Made by a program: the position numbers and the translations under genes. From Pseudoxanthomonas sp. Root630 (GTDB lineage: Bacteria; Pseudomonadota; Gammaproteobacteria; Xanthomonadales; Xanthomonadaceae), in the NCBI RefSeq assembly GCF_001427585.1, contig NZ_LMGY01000012.1, positions 1,350 to 55,000 of the forward strand: 53,651 nucleotides of DNA. Reading direction: 5' to 3'. Of this stretch, positions 1-7,837 are shown piece after piece. The first letter of the stretch is position 1. Each line of letters starts with the position of its first letter. The notes under the pieces are model-generated. The model worked only from the letters and a program-made list of their open reading frames with translations, did no database searches and was not told where the DNA came from.

Positions 1-67
1 AACCACGCTCGCTGACCTGCTTGACCGCCTCGGCCTTGAACTCGTCTGTGAATCGCTTGCTCGCCAT
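1..67 (-). CDS. IS3-family transposase OrfA, N-terminal fragment
   Basis: Only the first 22 codons lie inside the window; the gene runs off the left edge. Reading leftward from the ATG at 67, the protein begins MASKRFTDEFKAEAVKQVSE. That is the typical start of the small helix-turn-helix OrfA (transposase_8 type) of IS3-family elements, which binds the IS ends and is joined to OrfB by programmed frameshifting. A strong ribosome-binding site (GGAGG, complement at 72-76) sits just upstream of the ATG. Family assignment rests on the N-terminal motif alone, so subgroup and intactness cannot be judged. Confidence 0.85.
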   Translation of the reverse strand, partial: MASKRFTDEFKAEAVKQVSERG

Positions 68-104
68 AGATCCTCCGATCCTCAAAAGACACTATCAGGT
101 GTCT
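1..104 (-). mobile_element. end of an IS3-family insertion sequence
   Basis: The segment holds the start of orfA and its leader. An imperfect terminus lies around 87-106, where AGACAC (87-92) and GTGTCT (99-104) form a short inverted repeat around TATCAG. The outer boundary is placed at about 104-106 because a different coding frame, continuous to 719, takes over there. The opposite end and the target-site duplication are outside the window, so the exact last base is an estimate. Confidence 0.6.
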
Positions 105-719
105 ACGGAATCGGGGGCGTACCAAAGCGTGGTCGATGTGGAGATGCCGCTCGCCTCCAGCAAGATTGCGGACTTCGTGCGTGAGACGTCATCGCCCGGC
201 TGGACGCGACAGCGCGGGGTGCAGGCCTTGGCGCAAGGTATCGACCAGCGTGCTTTGCGCCGGTTCGATGCCGTCGTGCGCGTACCGCCCGCGTCGTGCA
301 GCGACGAAGAGTTGCAACATCTGGCGAAGCGGCACTTCGGTCGTACCGGGCTGCTGGCCCTTGTCGACGAGCATTACGGGCATGGGATCAGCTGGACGGA
401 CGACTACCCGCATGCGTTGGTACAGATGCGGTGGCGGGGCCGCCCCGCCTTCGTGATCTGGTCCAACTCCCAGAAAGCCCGCATGCTGCCTTGGCACCCA
501 GGCATGCCGGTGGACTCGCCACAGGAAGCGGACCAGAACTGGTCGCTGCCCTTGAGCGCATCGCTCCAGGCGTTGTTGCCGCCGCAATCGCGTACCCATG
601 AACGACTGGGCGGCGCCGACATGGAGCAACGACTCAACCGGAATGCCATGTACAAGGCGGAGCGGCAGTGCGAAGCGCTACGTGGAGGATCGGATGCGAG
701 CGCTGGATCGCACAGGTAA
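105..719 (+). pseudogene. 3' remnant of an unrecognised gene next to the IS
   Basis: An open frame runs from the IS boundary to a TAA at 717-719, about 204 codons. It has no convincing start at its left end: the frame passes straight into IS sequence, and the first internal ATG (near 144) lies inside the continuous frame. The product has Trp-rich stretches (SWTDDYPHALVQMRWRGRP, then VIWSNSQKARMLPWHPG) and a basic C-terminus. I do not recognise the family. The simplest reading is that the IS inserted into the gene and removed its N-terminus. The alternative is an intact short gene starting at an internal ATG. Coding quality looks real: no internal stops and a domain-like composition. Confidence 0.45.
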
Positions 720-812
720 ATTCCCTCCTGTCTTGCAGCGATCCGGCCTGCCCGTCGCTACCAGGTCGCCTCCCGGCGCTTGAACGGCTGCGTGGTCCGC
801 ATTCGCGGCGGG

Positions 813-2210
813 CTAGGCAAACTGGCGCGAGAAATTCCCGACCGCATCGATGTTGGCGCGTGCGAGCGCGCGCATGTCCGATCCGATCCACTCGCTGTCT
901 GCCACGCGATGCCAGAACGCGATCGCCGCCCCTGCCGCCCAACGGATGTGGCCGATCTGCCCGGTGCGATCCGGTGCGGTTGGTCGCACGGCCTCCAGGG
1001 GGCGCACGGCGCCGGTGCGCGAGGGCGCCAGCGCCATCGGCAGCATGTCGTAGGCCGGCGCCAGCGCAAGCGGACGATCATTCCCGAGATGGAACCCGAG
1101 ATTGCCCGCATGCATGTCGCTGTTGTCGATGAAGCGCCCGAACCAATGCAAGCGCGCCATCTGCGTCGCGTCCTGCGTGGTGATCCAGCCGTCGGCCGCC
1201 AGCCGTTCGCCGAATCGCCCCCAGTCGCGTGCGCCGTCGCCGTAGAACGCGGCGTCCAGCGCTTGCAGGGAGACGAAACCATGACGGCCCAGCGTGTCGG
1301 CGGCGCGATCGAAGCGACGGACTTCCAGGAAGGTGTAGCCGTCGGCATGCAGGCACTGCGACAACGCCGCAGGCAGGCCCGCCTCGTGCAGCGTGGTGGC
1401 GGCCAAGTGCTCGCAACCCAGCAGGTCGGCCCAGCGGCGGACCGCGAGGCCTTCGTCCGGCACCGCGAACTTCACCAGTGCGGCGTAGCGCGTGCCGTCC
1501 TCCTGGTGCACGGTGGCGGTGAACTTCGGTTGCTCGCCGCCGGGCGAGGAGCCGATGTCCTCGCCGGCCAGCGCGGCCTGCGCCCAGGCGGGGTATTGCC
1601 GCGCGCGATCGGAGGCAGCGACGACATCGGTCGGCGTGTCGCGCTCGGCCATCGCCGTGGCCAGGGCTTCCTGACCGAGGATCAGGTCGCCGATGCCGGT
1701 GCCGCCGGTCCGGGTGATCGCCAGCAACGTGTCGCGGACCTGCCATCGGTTCAGGTCGTCGGGTACGCCGAGCGCGCGTCCCTGGCGGTGCGCCAGCGTG
1801 CGGCCCAGGAATCCTTGGGGCCGCAGGTCGTCGAGGAACCAAGGCAGGCCGCGATGGAAGCCGGCGACCCGATCGACGGTGCGTGTCAGCAGGGGCCTGT
1901 CACCGGAGGCCTCGAAGAAGAAGCGGTCTCCGCGCAGGGCATGCAGGGTGCCCAGTTCTTCCAGCGTCGCATCCGGCCGCATCCGCCACAGCGGCCAAGC
2001 CTCGCCTGCATCCGTGCGCGCGCGCGCCGCGTAGGCAGTGGCGCGTGCCTTGCCGATCCGCAGCACCGCCGGCCCGGCCTCGGCGACCAGCCGGGCCAGG
2101 ATGGGGCGGCTCACGCCCAGCGCCTGTGCCAGCGCCGCCGCCGGCACGGGGTCGCCACCCGCCAGCAACGACAGGAGATCGGGTACATCGGCAGTGCGCG
2201 CGCGAGGCAT
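813..2210 (-). CDS. hipH: HipA-family serine/threonine kinase toxin, YjjJ/HipH type
   Basis: A 465-residue protein of the HipA family whose architecture matches the stand-alone YjjJ/HipH branch. An N-terminal winged-helix region (about 1-65) comes first, followed by the HipA kinase fold. Visible kinase motifs are the SSPGGEQPKF loop (about 219-228), the catalytic-loop DNSDMHAGNLGF (about 361-372) and the metal-binding YDMLPM (about 387-392), so it looks catalytically intact. HipA kinases phosphorylate translation targets and induce dormancy. The YjjJ branch lacks a co-transcribed HipB, and none is seen here: the nearest genes are a gene remnant and a glycosidase-like gene. The fused wHTH may supply DNA binding in place of HipB (inference). 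The ATG at 2210 has only a weak Shine-Dalgarno. The AT-rich upstream DNA carries an inverted repeat that could be an operator. Confidence 0.88.
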   Translation of the reverse strand: MPRARTADVPDLLSLLAGGDPVPAAALAQALGVSRPILARLVAEAGPAVLRIGKARATAYAARARTDAGEAWPLWRMRPDATLEELGTLHALRGDRFFFEASGDRPLLTRTVDRVAGFHRGLPWFLDDLRPQGFLGRTLAHRQGRALGVPDDLNRWQVRDTLLAITRTGGTGIGDLILGQEALATAMAERDTPTDVVAASDRARQYPAWAQAALAGEDIGSSPGGEQPKFTATVHQEDGTRYAALVKFAVPDEGLAVRRWADLLGCEHLAATTLHEAGLPAALSQCLHADGYTFLEVRRFDRAADTLGRHGFVSLQALDAAFYGDGARDWGRFGERLAADGWITTQDATQMARLHWFGRFIDNSDMHAGNLGFHLGNDRPLALAPAYDMLPMALAPSRTGAVRPLEAVRPTAPDRTGQIGHIRWAAGAAIAFWHRVADSEWIGSDMRALARANIDAVGNFSRQFA

Positions 2211-2222
2211 CCGGAAGCCTTG

Positions 2223-2273
2223 ATTCTTTACGATTCAAGAACGATATATCAGAAATCTGTTCCCGTAAAGAAT
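2223..2273. promoter_or_regulatory. inverted repeat upstream of hipH, candidate operator
   Basis: ATTCTTTACG (2223-2232) and CGTAAAGAAT (2264-2273) are perfect 10-bp inverted copies separated by 31 bp, in a stretch far richer in A+T than its surroundings. A related element, TTTACGATTC, occurs at 2227-2236 and again at 2314-2323. The arrangement lies 13-63 bp upstream of the hipH ATG. It would suit an autoregulator binding two half-sites, but the binding protein is unknown. Confidence 0.4.
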
Positions 2274-2356
2274 TGATATAAAAGCATTTATTCAAAGCAT
2301 CGCGCGATGTTTGTTTACGATTCCCGGTGCGATACCGACGGCATTGCCCGGGACGA

Positions 2357-5300
2357 CTACCAGCTCGCCTCCAACCGGCTGAAGGGGTGGGCGATCCGTA
2401 ATCCCTGATTGTCGTAGTCGCTCACCGCCTTGCCATCCACCGTCACCCGCGACGGCTTCGTGCGGGTCGGCCAGCTGACCTTCAATGCGGTGTCCTTGCG
2501 CAGGCCCGGGCCCAGGGTGATGCGGAGCGTCTGGCCCTGTTGCCGCGCGGCCATCGCCAGCGTGCCGTAGGCGGTCGGCAGGCCGTCCACGCGCAGGCCA
2601 TCGCCGGCGACCCACGCCGGCGGCGTGCCGGGCAGCAACGACAGCGCGTCGTCGCCTTCGTGCATCAGCATGCCGAAGATCGAGCGCGCGTATTCCGACC
2701 CGATCCACGTGTGCGGCATGTCGCCGAGGTAGATCGCGTGGCGCGCATCCGAGTACACCACTTCCGCCAGCACCTGCCACGGCGCGGGGCGGCGGTGGCC
2801 GAGGAAACGCATCAGCAGTTCGTGCGCTTCCTGCGGGCGGTTGAGGTGCACGTAGGTCAGCACGTTGCGGATTTCGTACGGCGTGTAGGCATACAGCGCG
2901 CCGGGCGTATCGCGCTTGCGCACCTCATCGAGGTAACGGTCGAAGGTGGTCTTCAACGCATCGGCCGGCATCACGTCCTGCTGGCCGGCCGGGTCCAGGC
3001 CGATCGACAGGCTGGTCGGGTCGCTGCCGCCCATGTCGGCGTCGGCGGGCACGTAGTCCACGCCTTTCCACGTCATCGTCGCGCGCAGCGATGCGGCCAT
3101 CGATGCGCGCAGCGCCGCGTACTGCCCGCGCGCCCACGCGGCGGTCTTCGCATCGCCCCACTGTTCGGCCAGCCACGCACCGTCGTGCCAGCCCTTCAAT
3201 GCCCAGTAATCGTCCCAGTAACTGTGCGTGGGCACCGGATAGCCTTCGTGGCTGATCGATGGTGCGAGGATGCCGTGGAAACGCTCCGGCGACGGCTGGT
3301 CGGCGAGATAGCCGGGCACCATCGTGCGTTCGCGCAGTTCCTGCATGAATTTCATCGCGCGCGTCACCTTGTCCTGGTAGTCGCGCACGCTGCGCGCACC
3401 GCCATCGAGGCGCGCGAGTTCGGCGACCAGCCAGATGAACTGCCCTTGGCTGTCGTACTCGATGTCGGAACCGAATCCCGTGTTGACCGACCCGTCGTCG
3501 TTGAGGATCGGCGACACCAAGCCGTTCTCGTGCACCGCGTGTCCGGCGTACCACTGCAGGTAGTCGCGCGCCGTCTTCGGCATGCCCATGCGCACCAGCG
3601 TGGCGGCGGTGGCGGCGCCATCGCGGATGAAGGAGCGGTTGTAGTTGCGCGGCCCCGGCTGCATGGCGTGGCCGCTCTGGTTGATCAGCATGTAGGCCGC
3701 TTGCGCGCGCAGCATGTCGACCAGGGACGCATCCGGCAGCGACAGGCCGATGCGGCCCAGGCGCTTCTGCCATTGCGCGGCGACCTGGTCGGCGAGCGTG
3801 TCGAACGCGCCCTCGCCGGTGAGTCCTTTCATGTCGATCGCCGGTGCGGCCGGCAGCGGCTTGGCCGGATCGATGCGTGCATCGCCGAGGGCGAAGGCGA
3901 TGACGATGTCCTGCGTCGCGCCCGGCGCCAGCGCCACGTCGTAGCCGAGTTGCCCGGCCGCCAGGCCCGTGTCGTCGTGCGCCTGCTGCGCGTCGGGCAG
4001 GGCATCGGCCATCAGCAGGCCGGTGATCTCGCCTTCGCCATGCGCGCCGAACGCCGATGCGGACGCGCGCGCCACCGGCGTCAGCGACTGGAACAGCGTG
4101 CGTCCGTTGACGGCGACCTGCGCCGCGTTGCCGGTGCCGACGCTGATGTCGCGGATCGGCGAGGGGCCGCCGTTCTGCCACGGCGGACTGACCTGCATCG
4201 GCCGCGTGAGCAGGTTGAAGCTTCCGGCGACCGGCGTGGTGCCGGTGTTGCGCAGGCGATAGCGCACCAGCGTGACCGGCGCGCCGCGTTGTTCGAGCGC
4301 GATCGCGGCGGTCGTCAGTTCCAGGCCGGGCTGTGGCGACCAGTGCACGGTCGGCATCGGCATCCAGCCGTCGCGCAGCGCGTGGGTGATGGTGGTGTCG
4401 GCGTTCGCTGCATTCGCGCGGCCGCTGGCGTCGCGCCATACCGGCTGCACCAGCGGTGCGCCCTTGAAGGCTTCGACATGACCGAACTCGTCGAGCACCG
4501 ACTTCTGCCGGCCAGCGGGAATACCGACCGCCGTCCAGTACACCTGCTGCTGGTGCAGCGACGAGGGGAACAGCGCACGGTGTTCGCGCGACGCCGCGAG
4601 TTCGTAGCGCTTCATCGCCGTCATCACCCGCTTCGGCCCGATCAGGCGAAGCCGTTGCAGCGACGGTGCCTGCGTGCCCTGGCCGCGCACGCTCAAGCGC
4701 AACGCGGACAGCGTGCGGGCCTGGCTGTCGGCGAGGAACGCGGTGCTGCCGTAGGCGTTGGGATCTTCCGCCAGCACGATCCAGCGATCCGAACCCGCCT
4801 CGCGCCCTTCGAGTCTCGCGGCGCGCGGCGTGTCCTTCCACGCGACTTCCAGGCCGGCTACCGACAGCGGCCTGGGCAGGTCGATCTGCAGCTGCCGCAT
4901 GCCGTCGGCCGCAGGCTTCGCGTTCATCGCATGCGCCTCGCCCGCATCGGACCACAGCGCGGCGGGATCACCGGTTACGCCGGTGATGCGCGGCGTCTCG
5001 CCACCCGCGTACGGTTGGAATTCGAACACCGACACGCCCCAGTCCGCCGAGCGGTCCGGCGCGGTGAGGCGCAGGTAGCGCGCCTGCACGGTGGGGAACA
5101 CGTCGTACTCGATGCCGCCCACGCCGTCGCGCGTCTCGAACGCGGTGCGCCAGTGCTCGCCGTCGTCGGAGGCCTGGATGGAATACGCGCGTGCGCCACC
5201 CCATTCCCAATGCAGTTCCACTGCACCGACGGAGACGCGCTTGCCGAAGTCGACCTGGTACCAGTGGCCGGGCGAGAACGCGCCGCCCCACTTGGTGGCG

Positions 5301-5488
5301 GGGTCGCCATCGATGCCTTTGGCCGGGGCCATCTCCACGGTGGTGCTGGCCGAACTCGTCGCCGTCCACGCGGCGCGCGGAGGCAGGGCGTCGGCCGAAC
5401 GGGCCAGGGGGCTGATGGCCAGCCCGATTGCCAGGCCGAGCAGCGCGACGGCCAGGGGCGGGCGGATCGCGGGTGCGGAGGGGGTCAT
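2357..5488 (-). CDS. secreted F5/8C-domain protein with six-hairpin glycosidase-like region
   Basis: A large exported protein (1043 aa). A signal peptide with a long Ala/Leu-rich core ends near ARSADA (about 25-32). It is followed by a discoidin/F5-8 type C (CBM32-like) domain at about 40-165, with typical segments KGIDGDPATKWGG, YSIQASDDGEHW and RYLRLTAP. After a second beta-rich region, an (alpha/alpha)6-barrel-like part covers about 600-950, with FIRDGAATAATL, SDIEYDSQGQFIW and THSYWDDYWALKGW. A beta-sandwich tail closes the protein. The fold suggests hydrolysis of a glycan in the periplasm or outside the cell; the substrate and exact glycoside hydrolase family are not evident. The ATG at 5488 is preferred over 5512 because GGAG stands 8 bases ahead of it. 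A LacI-type palindrome lies 55 bp upstream. Confidence 0.75.
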   Translation of the reverse strand: MTPSAPAIRPPLAVALLGLAIGLAISPLARSADALPPRAAWTATSSASTTVEMAPAKGIDGDPATKWGGAFSPGHWYQVDFGKRVSVGAVELHWEWGGARAYSIQASDDGEHWRTAFETRDGVGGIEYDVFPTVQARYLRLTAPDRSADWGVSVFEFQPYAGGETPRITGVTGDPAALWSDAGEAHAMNAKPAADGMRQLQIDLPRPLSVAGLEVAWKDTPRAARLEGREAGSDRWIVLAEDPNAYGSTAFLADSQARTLSALRLSVRGQGTQAPSLQRLRLIGPKRVMTAMKRYELAASREHRALFPSSLHQQQVYWTAVGIPAGRQKSVLDEFGHVEAFKGAPLVQPVWRDASGRANAANADTTITHALRDGWMPMPTVHWSPQPGLELTTAAIALEQRGAPVTLVRYRLRNTGTTPVAGSFNLLTRPMQVSPPWQNGGPSPIRDISVGTGNAAQVAVNGRTLFQSLTPVARASASAFGAHGEGEITGLLMADALPDAQQAHDDTGLAAGQLGYDVALAPGATQDIVIAFALGDARIDPAKPLPAAPAIDMKGLTGEGAFDTLADQVAAQWQKRLGRIGLSLPDASLVDMLRAQAAYMLINQSGHAMQPGPRNYNRSFIRDGAATAATLVRMGMPKTARDYLQWYAGHAVHENGLVSPILNDDGSVNTGFGSDIEYDSQGQFIWLVAELARLDGGARSVRDYQDKVTRAMKFMQELRERTMVPGYLADQPSPERFHGILAPSISHEGYPVPTHSYWDDYWALKGWHDGAWLAEQWGDAKTAAWARGQYAALRASMAASLRATMTWKGVDYVPADADMGGSDPTSLSIGLDPAGQQDVMPADALKTTFDRYLDEVRKRDTPGALYAYTPYEIRNVLTYVHLNRPQEAHELLMRFLGHRRPAPWQVLAEVVYSDARHAIYLGDMPHTWIGSEYARSIFGMLMHEGDDALSLLPGTPPAWVAGDGLRVDGLPTAYGTLAMAARQQGQTLRITLGPGLRKDTALKVSWPTRTKPSRVTVDGKAVSDYDNQGLRIAHPFSRLEASW

Positions 5489-5532
5489 GGCGGGGCTCCA
5501 GCGGCGGGCCATGCAGGCCAGGGGAGCGCCGG

Positions 5533-5556
5533 ATACTAGGGATGAAAACGTTTACA
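5533..5556 (-). promoter_or_regulatory. LacI/GalR-type palindromic operator before the glycosidase-like gene
   Basis: TGAAAACGTTTACA (5543-5556) is a near-perfect palindrome centred on the CG step typical of LacI/GalR-family operators (half-sites TGTAAACG and TGAAAACG). A -10-like TAGTAT, read on the minus strand at 5533-5538, lies just downstream of it, so a bound repressor would block the promoter. No good -35 was found, and no LacI-type regulator gene is present in the window. Confidence 0.5.
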
Positions 5557-5621
5557 TGCTAGTTGCAGCGCACGATTCGCCGCTGATCGCCGTGCGTTGC
5601 GCGCAGCCAGCCCGGCACCGC

Positions 5622-5999
5622 TTACGGGGCGCGGTGCAGCCCGTGGCCGGCCTGCTCGCAGACCACGAGGGTATGCGGCTCGGACACCGTGCCGGTCGCG
5701 CGAACGCGGTCGCCGGCCTTGAGCGCCTGCACATCGTCCGGCGGCGGCGCCTTGCACAGGTTCCAGCGCGCCGGCAGGTGCACGTCCACGTTGCCGGTCG
5801 GCGTGGCCAGCGTGACCACCGCGCTGCCGTCGTAGGTCCAGGGCGTGGTATCGACCGTGGCGACCTGGCCTTCCACCGTGGCCTGCTGTCCCGGTACCCA
5901 GGCGGGCGCGGCCGGCGTGGTCGTGCAGGCCGCCAGCGACAGGCACGCGGCCAGGGTGGCGGTGAGGCGGGCGGTCGATGCGGTGGTGCGTGGCTTCAT
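5622..5999 (-). CDS. small exported lipoprotein, OB-fold-like
   Basis: A 125-residue protein with a type II signal peptide: basic n-region, hydrophobic core and lipobox LAAC with Cys near residue 25. It is therefore expected to be a membrane lipoprotein. The mature part is a run of short beta-strands (VEGQVATVDTTPWTYDGSAV, then DRVRATGTV) resembling an OB-fold nucleic-acid- or ligand-binding barrel, and has two further cysteines (WNLCKAP, VVCEQ). Function unknown. It lies 21 bases downstream of the DUF2272 gene on the same strand, so the two are probably co-transcribed. Confidence 0.7.
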   Translation of the reverse strand: MKPRTTASTARLTATLAACLSLAACTTTPAAPAWVPGQQATVEGQVATVDTTPWTYDGSAVVTLATPTGNVDVHLPARWNLCKAPPPDDVQALKAGDRVRATGTVSEPHTLVVCEQAGHGLHRAP

Positions 6000-6020
6000 C
6001 GAATGACTCCGGGACGCGGC

Positions 6021-7046
6021 TCAGGGATTCGAGGCAGGTTCGGTGACTTTCGGTGCCTCAACCGGACACCGCGGCACGCCCGAACCGACCACGCAGTTCA
6101 CGCAACACGCCTGGCCTTCCGGCGACGCGTCGGGCGCGTCCTGTACCGGTGGCAGGTAGCCCGGGAGTTTCGCAAGTTCCGCCTGCGATTTGAGGCGCAG
6201 GATCGCCGCCCAGTCCTGGCGATTCATGTTGCAGGCAGCTTCGTTGTCGGGCGCGCACAGCGTGCCGTCGCCGATCCGCAGCGGCAGCCCGCCCCAGAAT
6301 TCGCCGTTGCGGTTCAACGGCAACATCCGCATCGTCACCGCCTGCTGCACGTTGCCGCCGATCGCGTACGCGGTGCTGTCGTTGTTCGGATTCACCGCCA
6401 CGACGATGTCGCAGTGCATGTCGAGCGAGCCGCCACTGCGCAGCAACGGCACCAGGCCTTCATGGCCGAACAGGCGGCTGTACTGGCGCACGTAGCAGAT
6501 GAGGTCGCCGACCGCCGGCTTGGCGTGGGCCACGTCGATCACGTCGAACGCGTTCGACGCCGGCTGCTGGTAGGCGGCCTGCACATAGGTGAAGTGGCGA
6601 CTGGAGCCGCGGAACCCCGGCACCCTGGCTTCGCGCATCACCCACGAGATGAAGGCGGCCGACCACGGCGTGTCCACCACGAAGCCGCGGCAGGCGTCGG
6701 CCTGCGGGCCGGTCGCCGAGGCATACAGGCAGTCGGTCGCACCGCGGCGATGGCCGATCGCGCCGAGCAGGCCGCTGTCGCGCCAGTAACGCGCCACGCG
6801 CTGCCAGGCGCGGTCGTCGCCGATCGACAACAGCGACGACTCCGCTTCCATCATCGGCGCGTTCGCCAGCTTGCCCTCCCGGTCGATGAAGGGGCGATAC
6901 CACATCAGGTGCTCGCGGCAGGCGACCGCGGCGATGCGGGTGGCGACATCGGACGGCGTCTGCTGGGCCAGCTGCGGGCAAGGGTCGGCCGCACGCGCGG
7001 CGAAGGAAGACAGCAGCAACAGGGGCAGCAACAGCCATGCACGCAT
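6021..7046 (-). CDS. DUF2272 domain exported protein, probable NlpC/P60-like hydrolase
   Basis: A 341-residue protein with an N-terminal signal peptide (LLPLLLLSSFAARAA) and a DUF2272 domain. The conserved PWSAAFISWVMR block (about residues 125-136), GDLICYVR and the MHCDIVV stretch give the Cys/His arrangement expected of NlpC/P60/CHAP-like amidases; the family's activity is inferred by fold, not established. Several more cysteines near the C-terminus (ACCVNC, PRCP) suggest disulfides in the periplasm. The ATG at 7046 is chosen over the TTG at 7052 because AAGGA lies 7 bases before it. It heads a two-gene unit with the lipoprotein downstream and is divergent from the exported protein at 7204. 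Confidence 0.72.
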   Translation of the reverse strand: MRAWLLLPLLLLSSFAARAADPCPQLAQQTPSDVATRIAAVACREHLMWYRPFIDREGKLANAPMMEAESSLLSIGDDRAWQRVARYWRDSGLLGAIGHRRGATDCLYASATGPQADACRGFVVDTPWSAAFISWVMREARVPGFRGSSRHFTYVQAAYQQPASNAFDVIDVAHAKPAVGDLICYVRQYSRLFGHEGLVPLLRSGGSLDMHCDIVVAVNPNNDSTAYAIGGNVQQAVTMRMLPLNRNGEFWGGLPLRIGDGTLCAPDNEAACNMNRQDWAAILRLKSQAELAKLPGYLPPVQDAPDASPEGQACCVNCVVGSGVPRCPVEAPKVTEPASNP

Positions 7047-7203
7047 CAGCAAGTCCTTCGGGGTCTGTGGTCTTTCTTACGCATCATGCCGCATCGGCAG
7101 GACAGGACTTCGTCACGCGGCCTGAAGGTATGGCTTTGGTCGGGCCGTTGCCGGGTGTCGCACGGGCTGGCTAAGCTCGCGCTTCATCGTTGGGAAACCC
7201 GCC

Positions 7204-7836
7204 ATGCCTCGCGCGTCCGTCTTTGCCCGTTCCGTACTCGCAGCCCTCCTTCTGCTACTGGCGCCGTTCGCGTCCGCAGACGCGAACCGCTATGAGAACC
7301 CGACCCTGCAGTTCGCGTTGACCAAGCCGTCGACGTGGCACTTCATGTCGGCGCGGGAAAATCGCGAGAACCTTGAGCGGGTACAGTTCGGGTCGGATGC
7401 GTTCAAGCGGCAGGTGGTGGAGCAGTCCGCCGCGCCGTTGGTGGTGATCACCCAGTATCCGGAGCCCCACGCGGGCCTCAATGCCAGCCTGAAGGTTTCG
7501 GTAAAGCCGTTCGGCGCGTTGCCGACGCGCGAGCCCGCGCCGCTGCTGAGCATGATCCTGCCGGTGATGCAGCAGCAATTGAACGATGTGCAGGTCATCC
7601 AGGAACCTCGTGCGACGACCGTCGCGGGGCTGCCCGCAGCACACGTCGTGCTGCATTACACGTTGGGGACCGTCGATGGCGATGCATTCGCTACGCCATC
7701 CGAGTTGTGGATCGTCCCCAATGGCGACTTCTTCTACATGATCGGCGCCGGCTATGCGCAAGGCGACGCGAATACGCGGGCAGAGATCGCCAGGGTGGTC
7801 GAAGGGCTGACCATCGCACGCCAGGAGGCGCCTTGA
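7204..7836 (+). CDS. exported protein of unknown function
   Basis: A 210-residue protein with a clear signal peptide (residues 1-26, hydrophobic core VLAALLLLLAPFASA). The mature part is mixed alpha/beta: a YENPTLQFALTKPSTWHF opening resembling proteins that carry a PsbP/Mog1-like fold (short strands around a P-x-x-W), and a closing segment FFYMIGAGYAQGDANTRAEI. That resemblance is only suggestive. The gene ends one base before the deacetylase ATG, so the pair is translationally linked. A periplasmic role alongside the deacetylase is inferred from this. Confidence 0.6.
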   Translation: MPRASVFARSVLAALLLLLAPFASADANRYENPTLQFALTKPSTWHFMSARENRENLERVQFGSDAFKRQVVEQSAAPLVVITQYPEPHAGLNASLKVSVKPFGALPTREPAPLLSMILPVMQQQLNDVQVIQEPRATTVAGLPAAHVVLHYTLGTVDGDAFATPSELWIVPNGDFFYMIGAGYAQGDANTRAEIARVVEGLTIARQEAP

Positions 7837-7837
7837 G

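Noticed and set aside
780..2276. Long open frame (498 codons) on the plus strand across hipH
   Set aside because: It is antisense to a clearly recognisable HipA-family gene. High-GC codon bias keeps the opposite strand open, and its product is Arg/Gly-rich without family motifs.
2540..5539. Open frame of 999 codons on the plus strand across the glycosidase-like gene
   Set aside because: Antisense shadow: low-complexity Arg/His/Val composition, no start signal, and the minus strand carries a signal peptide and recognisable domains.
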